Below, one piece after another: positions 28,415 through 37,495 of a stretch of DNA of 64,000 nt. The stretch comes from an uncultured Carboxylicivirga sp. Its GTDB lineage: Bacteria > Bacteroidota > Bacteroidia > Bacteroidales > Marinilabiliaceae. Within the stretch, counting starts at the first letter, position 1. Every line of letters starts with the position of its first letter. The translations under genes were made by a program, and so were the position numbers. The stretch covers positions 3,658,001 to 3,722,000 of the forward strand of contig NZ_OY771430.1 in assembly GCF_963674565.1 (NCBI RefSeq), read 5' to 3'. Below the pieces are notes generated by a model. It made no database searches. It saw only the letters and a list, made by a program, of their open reading frames with translations, and had not been told where the DNA came from.

Positions 28415-29665
28415 ATGATTGATTATTTACAAGAGATATTTTCAACTCTCAAACAAAATAAGCTTAGAGCAATCATGACCGGATTTAGTGTTGCATGGGG
28501 AATATTCATGCTAATACTTTTATTGGGTTCGGGTAAAGGATTGCAAAATGGCATGGAAAACAACTTCAGAGGCACATCTAAAAATGCACTGTGGATTTGG
28601 AGTCGCAGAACACAGATTGCTCATGATGGGTTAAAAGCCGGACGACGCATTCAATTTACTGATCAGGATGCAAAGAATATCCAACGTCAGTTTGCAGATG
28701 ACATTGATAATTTCTCGGGTCGTTTTAGTATCTGGGGAAACAACGATGTTACGTATAAAAATGAATATGGTGATTTTCGGGTAGAAGGAATTATGCCTGA
28801 ATTTAGAAAGATATCGATTGTTGACATGCTGGATGGACGCTATATCAACGAACTGGATATTAAAGAATTCAGAAAATGTGTTATCATTTCAGAACCAGTT
28901 AAAAACCATCTCTTCAAGGAAGAAGATCCAATGGGTAAATACATCCGCATCGGCGGAGTACCTTTTAAAGTAGTAGGTATTTTTAAGAATCCTGAAAATC
29001 GCGATGAGAAAAAAGTATACATCCCATTATCCACCACACAGCGTGTATATAATGGTAATAACAAACTAAGTGAAATGGCCATTGCTACCAACGCCTTGAC
29101 GGTGGCTGATAACAAACGAATTGAAGAAGCTGTACAAAACACCTTAATGGAGCGACACAGAGTTGCACCGGAAGACAAGCAAGCCATTGGCATCTGGAAT
29201 ACTTTGGAATCATTTAAACAGGCTCAGGGTGTTTTTGCCGGAATCAGAATGTTTGTATGGGTTATAGGAGTAATGACCATTATAGCAGGTATTGTTGGAG
29301 TAAGTAATATCATGATTATTCTGGTAAAAGAACGAACTAAAGAAATTGGTATCAGAAAAGCCATTGGAGCTTCACCCATTTCAATCATTCGCCTGGTTTT
29401 ATCTGAATCTGTATTAATAACGGCTTTGGCAGGATTTTTTGGATTGGTTGCCGGCATGGGATTACTCTCACTTGTATCCTTAATACTACAAAAAGCTGCA
29501 CAAGGCAGTCAGGAATTGGAAAGAGCCTTTTTTAATCCTTCAGCAGATTTAGGCGTTGCCATTTGGGCTTTGGTTATTCTGGTAACAGCCGGATTAGTAG
29601 CCGGTTTTATACCCGCTCGAAAAGCCTCAGCCATACGCCCCATCGAAGCCTTACATGATGAATAA
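28415..29665 (+). CDS. MacB-type ABC transporter permease
   Basis: 416 residues. N-terminal membrane span (KLRAIMTGFSVAWGIFMLILLLG), a periplasmic MacB_PCD domain (about 50-270), and three C-terminal spans in the FtsX fold with ERTKEIGIRKAIGASP and AGFIPARKASAIRPIEAL. Such permeases transmit force to expel substrates from the periplasm. It has a paralogous partner in the next gene, so the complex is probably a heterodimer. Confidence 0.92.
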   Translation: MIDYLQEIFSTLKQNKLRAIMTGFSVAWGIFMLILLLGSGKGLQNGMENNFRGTSKNALWIWSRRTQIAHDGLKAGRRIQFTDQDAKNIQRQFADDIDNFSGRFSIWGNNDVTYKNEYGDFRVEGIMPEFRKISIVDMLDGRYINELDIKEFRKCVIISEPVKNHLFKEEDPMGKYIRIGGVPFKVVGIFKNPENRDEKKVYIPLSTTQRVYNGNNKLSEMAIATNALTVADNKRIEEAVQNTLMERHRVAPEDKQAIGIWNTLESFKQAQGVFAGIRMFVWVIGVMTIIAGIVGVSNIMIILVKERTKEIGIRKAIGASPISIIRLVLSESVLITALAGFFGLVAGMGLLSLVSLILQKAAQGSQELERAFFNPSADLGVAIWALVILVTAGLVAGFIPARKASAIRPIEALHDE

Positions 29666-29688
29666 TTGTTAACCTTAGAACCTTATCT

Positions 29689-30969
29689 ATGTTTGATAGA
29701 GACAGATGGCAGGAAATTTTTAATGCCATAAAAAAGAATAAACTTAGAAGTGTACTGACAGCCTTTGGTGTTTTTTGGGCAATTTTTATGCTGATTGTAA
29801 TGACTGGTTCCGGTAACGGATTAAAAAACGGTATTACAGAAGGGGTAAAGGATTTTGCTACCAATAGTGCCTTTGTATGGTCAGAGAATACTACTGTTGC
29901 CTTCGAAGGATTTAAAAGAGGCAGACACTGGATGATTACCAATGATGACATTGTAGCCATAAAAGACCAGGTACCCGAAGTAGAAGTGATCTCACCCCGC
30001 CTTAATGGCTGGAATTTAAGAAGTGGAGAGAATGTGGTTAGAGGGAAACGTTCTGCAGCATTTAATGTGATGGGTGATTATCCTACTTATAAAAAGATTG
30101 ACCCCTGCACCATGCCTTATGGTCGATATATTAATGATGAAGACATTCGTTTAAAAAGAAAAGTCTGCATTATTGGTGAAAAAGTATACGAAATAATGTT
30201 CGATAAGGATGAAGATCCTGTAGGAAAATACATTAGGGTAAACGGCGTATACTTTATGGTAGTGGGTGTATTTAAGAGTAATAATCCGCAAATTAATATT
30301 GGTAGTAACAAAAAGGAAACGGTTTACCTTCCTTTTACTTCCATGCAGCAAACCTTCAACTATGGAGATCAGGTGCATTACTTTGGTTTCACTGCAAAAA
30401 AAGGAATTAAGGTAAGCCAGGTAATTGATAAAATTACCCCCATCCTTCAAAAGAATCATAAGATTTCTCCTGAAGATCCGGATGCAATCGGTAAGGTTGA
30501 TATTGAAAATCAAATTCAAACCATGTTTTACATCTTTCTGGGCATTGACATTCTGATTTGGGTTGTGGGTATTGGAACCTTAATTGCAGGAGCTGTCGGT
30601 ATCAGTAATATAATGCTGATCATCGTAAAAGAACGAACCAAAGAAATTGGTATCCAAAGAGCCATTGGAGCCCGGCCAGCTGTAATCATTGGTCAGTTAC
30701 TGACAGAATCGGTATTTCTAACAACCATCGCGGGTTTTATTGGTCTGGCATTCGGCACCTTTATTCTCTATCTGGTTGATGCTGGTATCGATGCTTCCAG
30801 AGCAGCGGCCACCGGTGAAGAAGAAACGTTCTTCCTTAACCCTGAAATTGGTTTACCATTAGCCCTGGCCGCTTTGGCAATGTTAATTGTAGTTGGATTT
30901 ATTGCAGGTTTGATCCCTGCCATGAAAGCCATTAAAATCAAACCAATTGAAGCATTACGTCACGAATAA
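29689..30969 (+). CDS. MacB-type ABC transporter permease, second subunit
   Basis: 426 residues with the same order as its neighbour: span near residues 20-40 (VLTAFGVFWAIFMLIVMTG), MacB_PCD domain, and FtsX spans with ERTKEIGIQRAIGARP and AGLIPAMKAIKIKPIEAL. It starts 23 bp after the first permease. Similar lengths and parallel motifs show that the two arose by duplication and probably pair in one transporter. Confidence 0.92.
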   Translation: MFDRDRWQEIFNAIKKNKLRSVLTAFGVFWAIFMLIVMTGSGNGLKNGITEGVKDFATNSAFVWSENTTVAFEGFKRGRHWMITNDDIVAIKDQVPEVEVISPRLNGWNLRSGENVVRGKRSAAFNVMGDYPTYKKIDPCTMPYGRYINDEDIRLKRKVCIIGEKVYEIMFDKDEDPVGKYIRVNGVYFMVVGVFKSNNPQINIGSNKKETVYLPFTSMQQTFNYGDQVHYFGFTAKKGIKVSQVIDKITPILQKNHKISPEDPDAIGKVDIENQIQTMFYIFLGIDILIWVVGIGTLIAGAVGISNIMLIIVKERTKEIGIQRAIGARPAVIIGQLLTESVFLTTIAGFIGLAFGTFILYLVDAGIDASRAAATGEEETFFLNPEIGLPLALAALAMLIVVGFIAGLIPAMKAIKIKPIEALRHE

Positions 30970-31005
30970 ATACAAAAAGAACAAAATAACTTAACATCTT
31001 CAATC

Positions 31006-32088
31006 ATGAAAAAAGTATTAAAAATAATTGGTCTGTTTATTTTTATAGGATTAGTTGGCTGGGTTGTATTTTACTTATACAATCAAACAAAAAAAGATCC
31101 TGTTGTATACGAAACTGAAAACGCTGAAGTAACTAACATCATCAAAAAAACAGTTGCAACCGGCTCAGTTGTTCCACGTAAAGAGATTGAAATTAAACCA
31201 CAGGAATCAGGTATTATTACCGAACTTTATGTAGAACCTGGTGATGTGGTTGAAAAAGGCGATTTAATTGCTAAAATTCAAATCATTCCTGAAATGATTC
31301 AGGTAAACAATGCTGAAACTCAACTGAGAAAAGCTGAAATCAATTATAAGAATGCTGAAATTGAATTCAAACGCAAAAAAGAACTTTATACTACCGGCGT
31401 AATTCCCGAATCAGAATATCTGGAAGAGTCTTTGAGATTTGAAACTGCAAAAGCTGATCGTGACGCAGCCGAGAATAACCTTCAATTGATTAAAGAAGGT
31501 GTAACCGCCAATATGAAAAATCAAACCAATACATTAATCCGCTCAACCATTAATGGTATGGTATTGGATGTACCTATCAAAGAAGGTAACTCTGTAATAA
31601 AAAGTAATACCTTTAATGATGGAACAACCGTTGCCACTGTTGCTGATATGGGTAAGATGGTATTTGAAGGAAAAGTTGATGAAACAGAAGTGGGTAAAAT
31701 TCGTGAAGGCATGGACCTTTTGCTGTCAATTGGTGCCATAGAAGACGAAAAATACGATGCCCGACTGGAATCAATCGCTCCTAAAGGAGTTGAAGAGAAT
31801 GGTGCCATCCAGTTTGAAATAAAAGCTGCTGTTAATTTAAAAGAAGGCCAATTTATCAGAGCCGGGTACAGTGCAACAGCTGATATCGTTTTAGATCGTC
31901 GCGATAGTGTAATTGCTATTAAAGAAAAACTTATTTCCTTCAGTAATGATTCTGCCTTTGTAGAAATTGCGACCGGAGAGCAGACTTTTGAAAAACGCCT
32001 GATTCATACAGGACTATCTGACGGGATTAACATAGAAGTAAAAGATGGAATTACTGCTGAAGATAAGATTAAAGTGCCTAAGAGCTAG
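31006..32088 (+). CDS. Efflux periplasmic adaptor subunit (HlyD/MacA type)
   Basis: 360 residues. N-terminal span (IIGLFIFIGLVGWVVFYLY), split biotinyl-lipoyl domain (KPQESGIITELYVEPGDVVEKGD and the return strand STINGMVLDVPIKEGNSV), coiled-coil hairpin with NAETQLRKAEINYKNAEIEF, then beta-barrel and membrane-proximal domains. It would join the ABC permeases to the outer-membrane TolC protein encoded next. Confidence 0.92.
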   Translation: MKKVLKIIGLFIFIGLVGWVVFYLYNQTKKDPVVYETENAEVTNIIKKTVATGSVVPRKEIEIKPQESGIITELYVEPGDVVEKGDLIAKIQIIPEMIQVNNAETQLRKAEINYKNAEIEFKRKKELYTTGVIPESEYLEESLRFETAKADRDAAENNLQLIKEGVTANMKNQTNTLIRSTINGMVLDVPIKEGNSVIKSNTFNDGTTVATVADMGKMVFEGKVDETEVGKIREGMDLLLSIGAIEDEKYDARLESIAPKGVEENGAIQFEIKAAVNLKEGQFIRAGYSATADIVLDRRDSVIAIKEKLISFSNDSAFVEIATGEQTFEKRLIHTGLSDGINIEVKDGITAEDKIKVPKS

Positions 32089-32131
32089 TTTTCAATTATA
32101 ATTAATATTTTTAATAGTTTTTTCATACAAG

Positions 32132-32153
32132 AGTCGGGGGTTATACCCCGGCT
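32132..32153 (+). other. Intercistronic stem-loop between adaptor and TolC genes
   Basis: AGTCGGGG (32132-32139) pairs with CCCCGGCT (32146-32153), including one G-U pair, with a 6-nt loop. No U-tract follows, so it is more likely an RNA stability or partial-termination element than a full terminator. Confidence 0.5.
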
Positions 32154-32228
32154 ATCTGCTCCTTAATTTAATTTTTGGAGAACCTGAGAGAAATAATTAA
32201 CAATCCTAACGGACAAAAAATCTTAGCA

Positions 32229-33569
32229 ATGATTAGAAAAGCTTTTATAGGGTTCATCCTTGCATTCACAACCATCATTTTATCCTCAGCTCAAGAGGTT
32301 AAAGAATGGACACTACTCGAATGCATTAATTATGCCCATGAAAATAATATTACCATACAAAGGCAACTTTTAAATGCCGAGTATCAGCAAAATTTATATA
32401 AGCAAAGTAAATTAGACATGCTTCCAAATCTTAATGCAAGCATAAATGGCGCTTTAAATTTTGGTTATACATGGATTCAGCAGGATGCAACAAACTTAGA
32501 CATGAAGACCCGTTCTCTGAGCACAGGCATTGGAAGTAATGTTACATTATTTCAAGGCTTAGCAAAACAAAATACGGTTAAAAAGAATAAGTATTTGTTG
32601 ATGCAGGCTCTTGAGGACAATGAGAAAACCAAAAATGACATTGCACTGCTAATTACCAGTCAATATCTGCAAATCCTTTTCGACAAAGAATTACTTGCTG
32701 TTGCCAAGGAGCAATATGAAACCAGCAAATTACAGGTTGAAAGAACTCAAAAACTGGTTGATGCAGGGAGTGTTGCTACAGGCAATCTTTTGGAGATTAA
32801 ATCTCAGGCTGCTAAAGAAGCCCTTAATGTTACACAACAAGAGAATAACCTTGGATTGTCAAAGCTTACTTTAGCTCAATTACTTGACCTTGAAAATATT
32901 CTGGATTTTGACATTGAAAGTCCTGTAATTCCTGAATTAACTGATTTTACACCTGCCGGACCTGAAAATATTTTTCAAACAGCATTAGGTATTATGCCAC
33001 AGATTAAAAGTTCTGAATACAATGTAAACAGTTCTGAATATGATCTGAAAATAGCAAAAGGTGCGTATTATCCAACTTTAAGCCTTGGTGCTAACATGGG
33101 AGCCAATGCCAACTGGCTGGTTGATGATCCAAATGGTTATAACCGTCCTCTTTGGGATCAGTTCAAATCAACACGTAATACTTACGTTGGGGCATCTATA
33201 TCAATACCCATCTTTAATAAACTTCAAACCAGAAATGGTGTAGCTAATGCCAAATTAGGATTGCAAGATGCACAATATCAGCTTCAGGCAGCTAAACTTG
33301 ATCTGAGAAAAGATATTCAACAAGCTTATGCGGATGCATTGGCAGCCTACAAGCAATTTCTATCCAGTGAAGAAGCTGTAGAATCATATAAAGAGTCTTT
33401 CAGGTATACAGAGAAAAAATTTAATGTTGGTTTGGTCAATTCAGTTGATTACAATGTATCTAAAACAGATTTCACCAAAGCTCAATCAGACTTATTACAA
33501 GCAAAATACTCTTATATATTAAGGACTAAAATACTTGATTTTTATAAAGGAACCCCTATAGAACTATAG
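32229..33569 (+). CDS. TolC family outer membrane efflux protein
   Basis: 446 residues from ATG 32229, chosen because it begins a signal peptide (MIRKAFIGFILAFTTIILSS); an in-frame TTG at 32175 would add 18 unlikely residues. Two OEP repeats are seen, with long alpha-helical stretches (KEQYETSKLQVERTQKLVDAG and the parallel LRKDIQQAYADALAAYKQFL near the end). It forms the outer-membrane and periplasmic channel for the ABC exporter. A strong terminator follows 21 bp after the stop, closing the five-gene operon. Confidence 0.92.
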   Translation: MIRKAFIGFILAFTTIILSSAQEVKEWTLLECINYAHENNITIQRQLLNAEYQQNLYKQSKLDMLPNLNASINGALNFGYTWIQQDATNLDMKTRSLSTGIGSNVTLFQGLAKQNTVKKNKYLLMQALEDNEKTKNDIALLITSQYLQILFDKELLAVAKEQYETSKLQVERTQKLVDAGSVATGNLLEIKSQAAKEALNVTQQENNLGLSKLTLAQLLDLENILDFDIESPVIPELTDFTPAGPENIFQTALGIMPQIKSSEYNVNSSEYDLKIAKGAYYPTLSLGANMGANANWLVDDPNGYNRPLWDQFKSTRNTYVGASISIPIFNKLQTRNGVANAKLGLQDAQYQLQAAKLDLRKDIQQAYADALAAYKQFLSSEEAVESYKESFRYTEKKFNVGLVNSVDYNVSKTDFTKAQSDLLQAKYSYILRTKILDFYKGTPIEL

Positions 33570-33589
33570 AATATAGCTCACTCAAGTCC

Positions 33590-33625
33590 ATACCAACCGG
33601 AATATCCGGTTGGTATTTTTATTTT
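33590..33625 (+). terminator. Terminator of the ABC exporter operon
   Basis: ATACCAACCGG (33590-33600) and CCGGTTGGTAT (33606-33616) form an 11-bp perfect stem, 5-nt loop, followed by TTTTATTTT. Confidence 0.92.
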
Positions 33626-33708
33626 ATAAGACAAGTAATTAACACAAAGCATTCAATAAAAATACAACTGCTTTTACTATTTTAGCATAAAACAAATAAA
33701 CCCAGCTC

Positions 33709-34980
33709 ATGAAGAAACCGGTTCTTTTGGCATTAATTGCCCTCGTTGTTATTATTACATTGCTAATTATAGGAAAAAAGCAAGGCTGGATAGGCCAGGA
33801 ATACCGTGAAAAAGTTTTAGCTGAAAAGATAACCAGAAGAACAATTACTGAATCAATAACAGCTAATGGAAAAATAAAACCTGAGGTTGAAGTTAAAATT
33901 AGTTCAGATGTATCTGGTGAAATATTGGAGTTACTTGTTCAAGAAGGTGAAGAAGTAATAAAAGGACAAATACTGGCTCGCATACAACCGGATATTTACC
34001 AGCGTAACCTCGAAAAGATGCAGGCAGCCTTAAAGTCTGCCGAGGCCAATCTATCACAGGCAAAAGCACAATTGGTTCAAAAAGAACTTAACTATAATCG
34101 CAATAAACAATTATGGGATGAAAAAACCATCTCAGAATCGGAATACGAACAAGCCCTTTCGGAATATAATGTCGCCAAAGCCAATGTTGAATCAGCTCTT
34201 GCTAGCGTAGTCAACTCAAAAGCAGGTTTAAATGAAGCCCAGGATAATTTGAATAAAACAACCATTTATGCTCCCATGGAAGGTACCATTTCGAGGCTAA
34301 ACGTTGAAAAAGGGGAACGCGTTGTTGGAACAGCCCAATTCGAGGGTACTGAAATGATGACACTGGCTAACCTAAATCAAATGGAGGTATTGGTTGATGT
34401 TAATGAGAATGATATTATTAGGGTAAGTTTAAAAGATACCTGTCTGATTGAAGTAGATGCCTACCTGAAGAAAAAATTTAAGGGAATTGTTACACAGATT
34501 GCCAATTCTGCAAAGGTTGAAGGAACAAGCGCTGATCAGATTACCAACTTTGAAGTAAGGGTATTGATTCTTCCTGAATCATACGAAGATATGATTGATG
34601 AAACAAAACATAGCAAGTACCCATTTCGTCCGGGTATGTCAGCAACCGTTGATATTCAAACCAATACAAAAAATGATATTTTAACGGTTCCAATCATTGC
34701 TGTTACCATGCGTAACGACACCACCATAACTGATTCTACAGATATTAAAAAGCCAGATGCAGACTCAAAAATAGAAGTTGTTTTTATCGCTGAAGATGGT
34801 GTTGCCAAACAACGTTCGGTAGAAACCGGTATTCAGGATTCTAAATACATCGAAATTACAGAAGGAGTTAGTGAAGATGAGCAAGTTGTAAGCGGACCTT
34901 ATTCAGCTATCTCACGAAAACTGGAGGATGGTGATTTTATTGAGATCGTTGACAAATTGACCTCAGATAAAAAGGATTAA
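33709..34980 (+). CDS. Second HlyD-family efflux adaptor
   Basis: 423 residues. N-terminal span (PVLLALIALVVIITLLIIG), lipoyl half (VSGEILELLVQEGEEVIKGQ), coiled-coil hairpin with alternating Ala/Lys/Gln (AEANLSQAKAQLVQKELNYN), second lipoyl half (YAPMEGTISRLNVEKGERV), then beta domains and an Asp/Glu-rich tail. It follows the operon terminator, so it probably has its own transcript, with no transporter of its own nearby. It may serve as an alternative adaptor for the same ABC complex. Confidence 0.9.
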   Translation: MKKPVLLALIALVVIITLLIIGKKQGWIGQEYREKVLAEKITRRTITESITANGKIKPEVEVKISSDVSGEILELLVQEGEEVIKGQILARIQPDIYQRNLEKMQAALKSAEANLSQAKAQLVQKELNYNRNKQLWDEKTISESEYEQALSEYNVAKANVESALASVVNSKAGLNEAQDNLNKTTIYAPMEGTISRLNVEKGERVVGTAQFEGTEMMTLANLNQMEVLVDVNENDIIRVSLKDTCLIEVDAYLKKKFKGIVTQIANSAKVEGTSADQITNFEVRVLILPESYEDMIDETKHSKYPFRPGMSATVDIQTNTKNDILTVPIIAVTMRNDTTITDSTDIKKPDADSKIEVVFIAEDGVAKQRSVETGIQDSKYIEITEGVSEDEQVVSGPYSAISRKLEDGDFIEIVDKLTSDKKD

Positions 34981-34994
34981 TTATTCTCTTTTTA

Positions 34995-35002
34995 TATTTT
35001 TG
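34995..35002 (+). promoter_or_regulatory. -7 box for tsaB
   Basis: TATTTTTG matches TAnnTTTG and lies 20 bp before the ATG at 35023. It supports that start over a longer reading that would begin inside the promoter. Confidence 0.55.
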
Positions 35003-35022
35003 TGCCATATTTAAGTTATAGT

Positions 35023-35724
35023 ATGGCAAGGATTTTAAGCATTGAGACATCAACAGGGGTTTGTTCTGTTTCTTACAGCATTGACGGAAATGTAGTTGCA
35101 TCAAAAGAACTTTTTGAAGCGAATTCACATGCAGCACATCTTACTGTTTTAATTGAGCAACTTTTTGAAGAGAATCAATTATCAGCCGGTAAAGATTTAG
35201 ATGCTGTTGCAGTTAGTAGTGGCCCAGGGTCGTACACAGGTTTAAGAATTGGAGTTTCAACCGCCAAAGGTATTTGCTATGCTTCTGATCTTCCTTTAAT
35301 TGCCATTGATTCAATGCATATAATGACTTTCCCAATCGTTAATCAGGATTGGCAAAAGTCTGATCTACCCTACTTATTTTGCCCCTTGATGGATGCACGT
35401 CGTATGGAAGTCTACACGGCTATTTTTGATTCAGCAATGAATTTAAAAGAAGAAATTTCAGCTAAAATTGTTGATGAAGAAACATTTACTTCACTGCTTA
35501 GTGAAAATAAGGTTGTTTTCTTTGGTAATGGCTCCGACAAATGCAAAGATGTTATCAAACACGAGAATGCAATTTTTGTGGATGACATTAATCCACTAGC
35601 TAAGAATTTAGCCCCAATGGCTGAAAAATATTTCCAGGAAAACAAATTTGTGGATGTTGCTTATTTTGAACCATTTTATCTAAAAGACTTTGTTGCAACT
35701 ACACCTAAAAAAAAGATCTTATAA
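35023..35724 (+). CDS. tsaB: tRNA threonylcarbamoyladenosine biosynthesis protein TsaB
   Basis: 233 residues from ATG 35023. ASKHA-fold features: ILSIETSTGVCSVSY at the N-terminus, HAAHLTVLIEQLFEEN, and VSSGPGSYTGLRIGVSTAKG near residue 65. TsaB partners TsaD and TsaE in forming t6A at position 37 of ANN-decoding tRNAs. Length is as expected. It has its own -7 box and no obvious operon partner. Confidence 0.95.
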   Translation: MARILSIETSTGVCSVSYSIDGNVVASKELFEANSHAAHLTVLIEQLFEENQLSAGKDLDAVAVSSGPGSYTGLRIGVSTAKGICYASDLPLIAIDSMHIMTFPIVNQDWQKSDLPYLFCPLMDARRMEVYTAIFDSAMNLKEEISAKIVDEETFTSLLSENKVVFFGNGSDKCKDVIKHENAIFVDDINPLAKNLAPMAEKYFQENKFVDVAYFEPFYLKDFVATTPKKKIL

Positions 35725-35794
35725 TCCCAACCAATAAGTGATGTAATACGTTAAATTGTCATAAGGTAAGAAATACTAACCTTTAAACAGTTTT

Positions 35795-36604
35795 ATGAAA
35801 TACGTTTTAATCTTATTGTCTCTGCTTGTGTTTTCCAGTTATTCCTATAGCAATAATGAGGAGAAAGCAGATACTGTTTTTATTCCTCCCTATTCTCTTT
35901 CCAATCATAAATCTTACAAAGATGGAGAACTTTTAGTCTATACGCTTAACTATGGTTTTGTAACAGGAGGAAGAGCCTATTTATCAGTAAATGACACTAT
36001 CATTAATAATACCAAAACCCATCACGTAATAGGAAAAGGTGTTACAGTTGGGGTTGCAGATGTTTTATATAAAATTCGTGATCAATACGAGAGTTTTATC
36101 GATACCAAAACTCAATTACCTGTAAAGGCTGTACGTAATATCAGAGAAGGCAGGTACAGATATTACAACGAAGTTTATTACGACAGAGATTCATCACAGG
36201 TAATCAGCCAAAAATCAGGCATTCATAATGTTCAGGAAGGTATACTTGATATATTATCAGCTTTTTATTTTGCACGCAATCATAAATTCAACGATAAATT
36301 AGCGAAAGGAGAAGTAATTCAGTTTATGACCTTTTTCTCTGACGAAAATTTTGCTTTACGCATCAGATATCGCGGTATTGAAACCATAAAAACAAAATTT
36401 GGCAAAGTTGAATGCTATAAATTTTCTCCGGTTACAGAAGTCGGTAGAGCCTTTAAAACAGAAGACGACATGCAGGTTTGGATCTCCAAAGACAATAACC
36501 GCATTCCTATCCGGGTAAAATTCGACTTGAAAGTTGGTTCGTTCATTTGCGACCTGGATGAATTTAAGGGTATTAGACATCCATTCTCAAGTATAAAAAA
36601 ATAA
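35795..36604 (+). CDS. DUF3108 domain-containing secreted protein
   Basis: 269 residues. Signal peptide (MKYVLILLSLLVFSSYSYS) followed by the DUF3108 pattern: YKDGELLVYTLNYGFVTGGRAYL, DQYESFIDTKTQLPVKAVRNI, and FGKVECYKFSPVTEVG...MQVWISKDNNRIPIRVKF. The family is periplasmic or outer-membrane associated and has no firm function. No partner is implied by the neighbours tsaB and efp. Confidence 0.85.
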   Translation: MKYVLILLSLLVFSSYSYSNNEEKADTVFIPPYSLSNHKSYKDGELLVYTLNYGFVTGGRAYLSVNDTIINNTKTHHVIGKGVTVGVADVLYKIRDQYESFIDTKTQLPVKAVRNIREGRYRYYNEVYYDRDSSQVISQKSGIHNVQEGILDILSAFYFARNHKFNDKLAKGEVIQFMTFFSDENFALRIRYRGIETIKTKFGKVECYKFSPVTEVGRAFKTEDDMQVWISKDNNRIPIRVKFDLKVGSFICDLDEFKGIRHPFSSIKK

Positions 36605-36720
36605 CTCTTCAAAAGAATTTTCACCTTCTTTTCTCACCAATAATGCAGAATTGAGCAATTATTACTGTTGTGCCGGATTGAATTATTATCACATTATGCT
36701 GATTTATTAAGCATTTACAC

Positions 36721-36728
36721 TATTTTTG
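36721..36728 (+). promoter_or_regulatory. -7 box for efp
   Basis: TATTTTTG followed by CA matches TAnnTTTG and lies 44 bp before the efp ATG. A clear -33 TTTG is not seen. Confidence 0.55.
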
Positions 36729-36772
36729 CACCGTTTTTTGAGTAATAATAGAATCAACAGAATATCAATACT

Positions 36773-37342
36773 ATGGCAACTACAGCTGATTTTAGAAACG
36801 GAATGTGCATTGAATACAATGGACAATTGTTTTTCATTGTTCAGTTTCAGCACGTGAAACCTGGTAAGGGAGCTGCTTTTGTTAGAACAAAACTTAAGAA
36901 TGTTTCAACCGGAAAAGTAATCGAAAACACTTTTAACGCAGGTGTAAAAGTAAATGAAGCACGCGTTGAGCGTCGTCCTCATCAGTTTTTGTACAACGAT
37001 GACTTAGGTTATCATTTTATGAATGCTGAAACATTTGAGCAAGTTCCTATCGAAAAGGATTTAATTGACAATCCTGCCTTACTTAGCGAAGGCTTAGAAG
37101 TTGAAGTAGTATATCATGCTGATACGGAAACACCTCTAATGGTTAACCTTCCAACAACAGTTGCGTACGAAATTACTTATACTGAGCCTGGTGTTAGAGG
37201 TGATACTTCATCAACTAACTCATTAAAACCTGCAACGGTAACAACTGGTGCGCAAATTATGGTTCCATTGTTTATTAATGTAGGCGACAAAATTAAAATT
37301 GATACTCGCGACAACTCATACGTTGAAAGAGTAAAAGAATAA
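36773..37342 (+). CDS. efp: Elongation factor P
   Basis: 189 residues, full length with the three beta-barrel domains. The tip loop reads HVKPGKGAAFVRTKLKN, so the residue that is modified in many bacteria is a lysine. The signature near the C-terminus GAQIMVPLFINVGDKIKIDT is present. EF-P relieves ribosome stalling at polyproline stretches. It is a single gene with its own promoter box and a strong terminator. Confidence 0.97.
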   Translation: MATTADFRNGMCIEYNGQLFFIVQFQHVKPGKGAAFVRTKLKNVSTGKVIENTFNAGVKVNEARVERRPHQFLYNDDLGYHFMNAETFEQVPIEKDLIDNPALLSEGLEVEVVYHADTETPLMVNLPTTVAYEITYTEPGVRGDTSSTNSLKPATVTTGAQIMVPLFINVGDKIKIDTRDNSYVERVKE

Positions 37343-37362
37343 TTTTTTAGCACTTGCTAAGA

Positions 37363-37435
37363 AATACCCTTTCGGAAAAATCCCTATTTTAACAAAATAT
37401 ATGGATTTATTTGAAAGGGTATTTTAGTTTTTGTA
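37363..37435 (+). terminator. Terminator after efp
   Basis: AATACCCTTTC (37363-37373) pairs with GAAAGGGTATT (37413-37423); an inner AAATCC/GGATTT pair extends the stem, and TTAGTTTTTG follows. Confidence 0.75.
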
Positions 37436-37495
37436 ACTTCTTTACTATTATTGAGACGAAGTTTTTAATATCTTAGTTGATATTTCTTACCAAAC

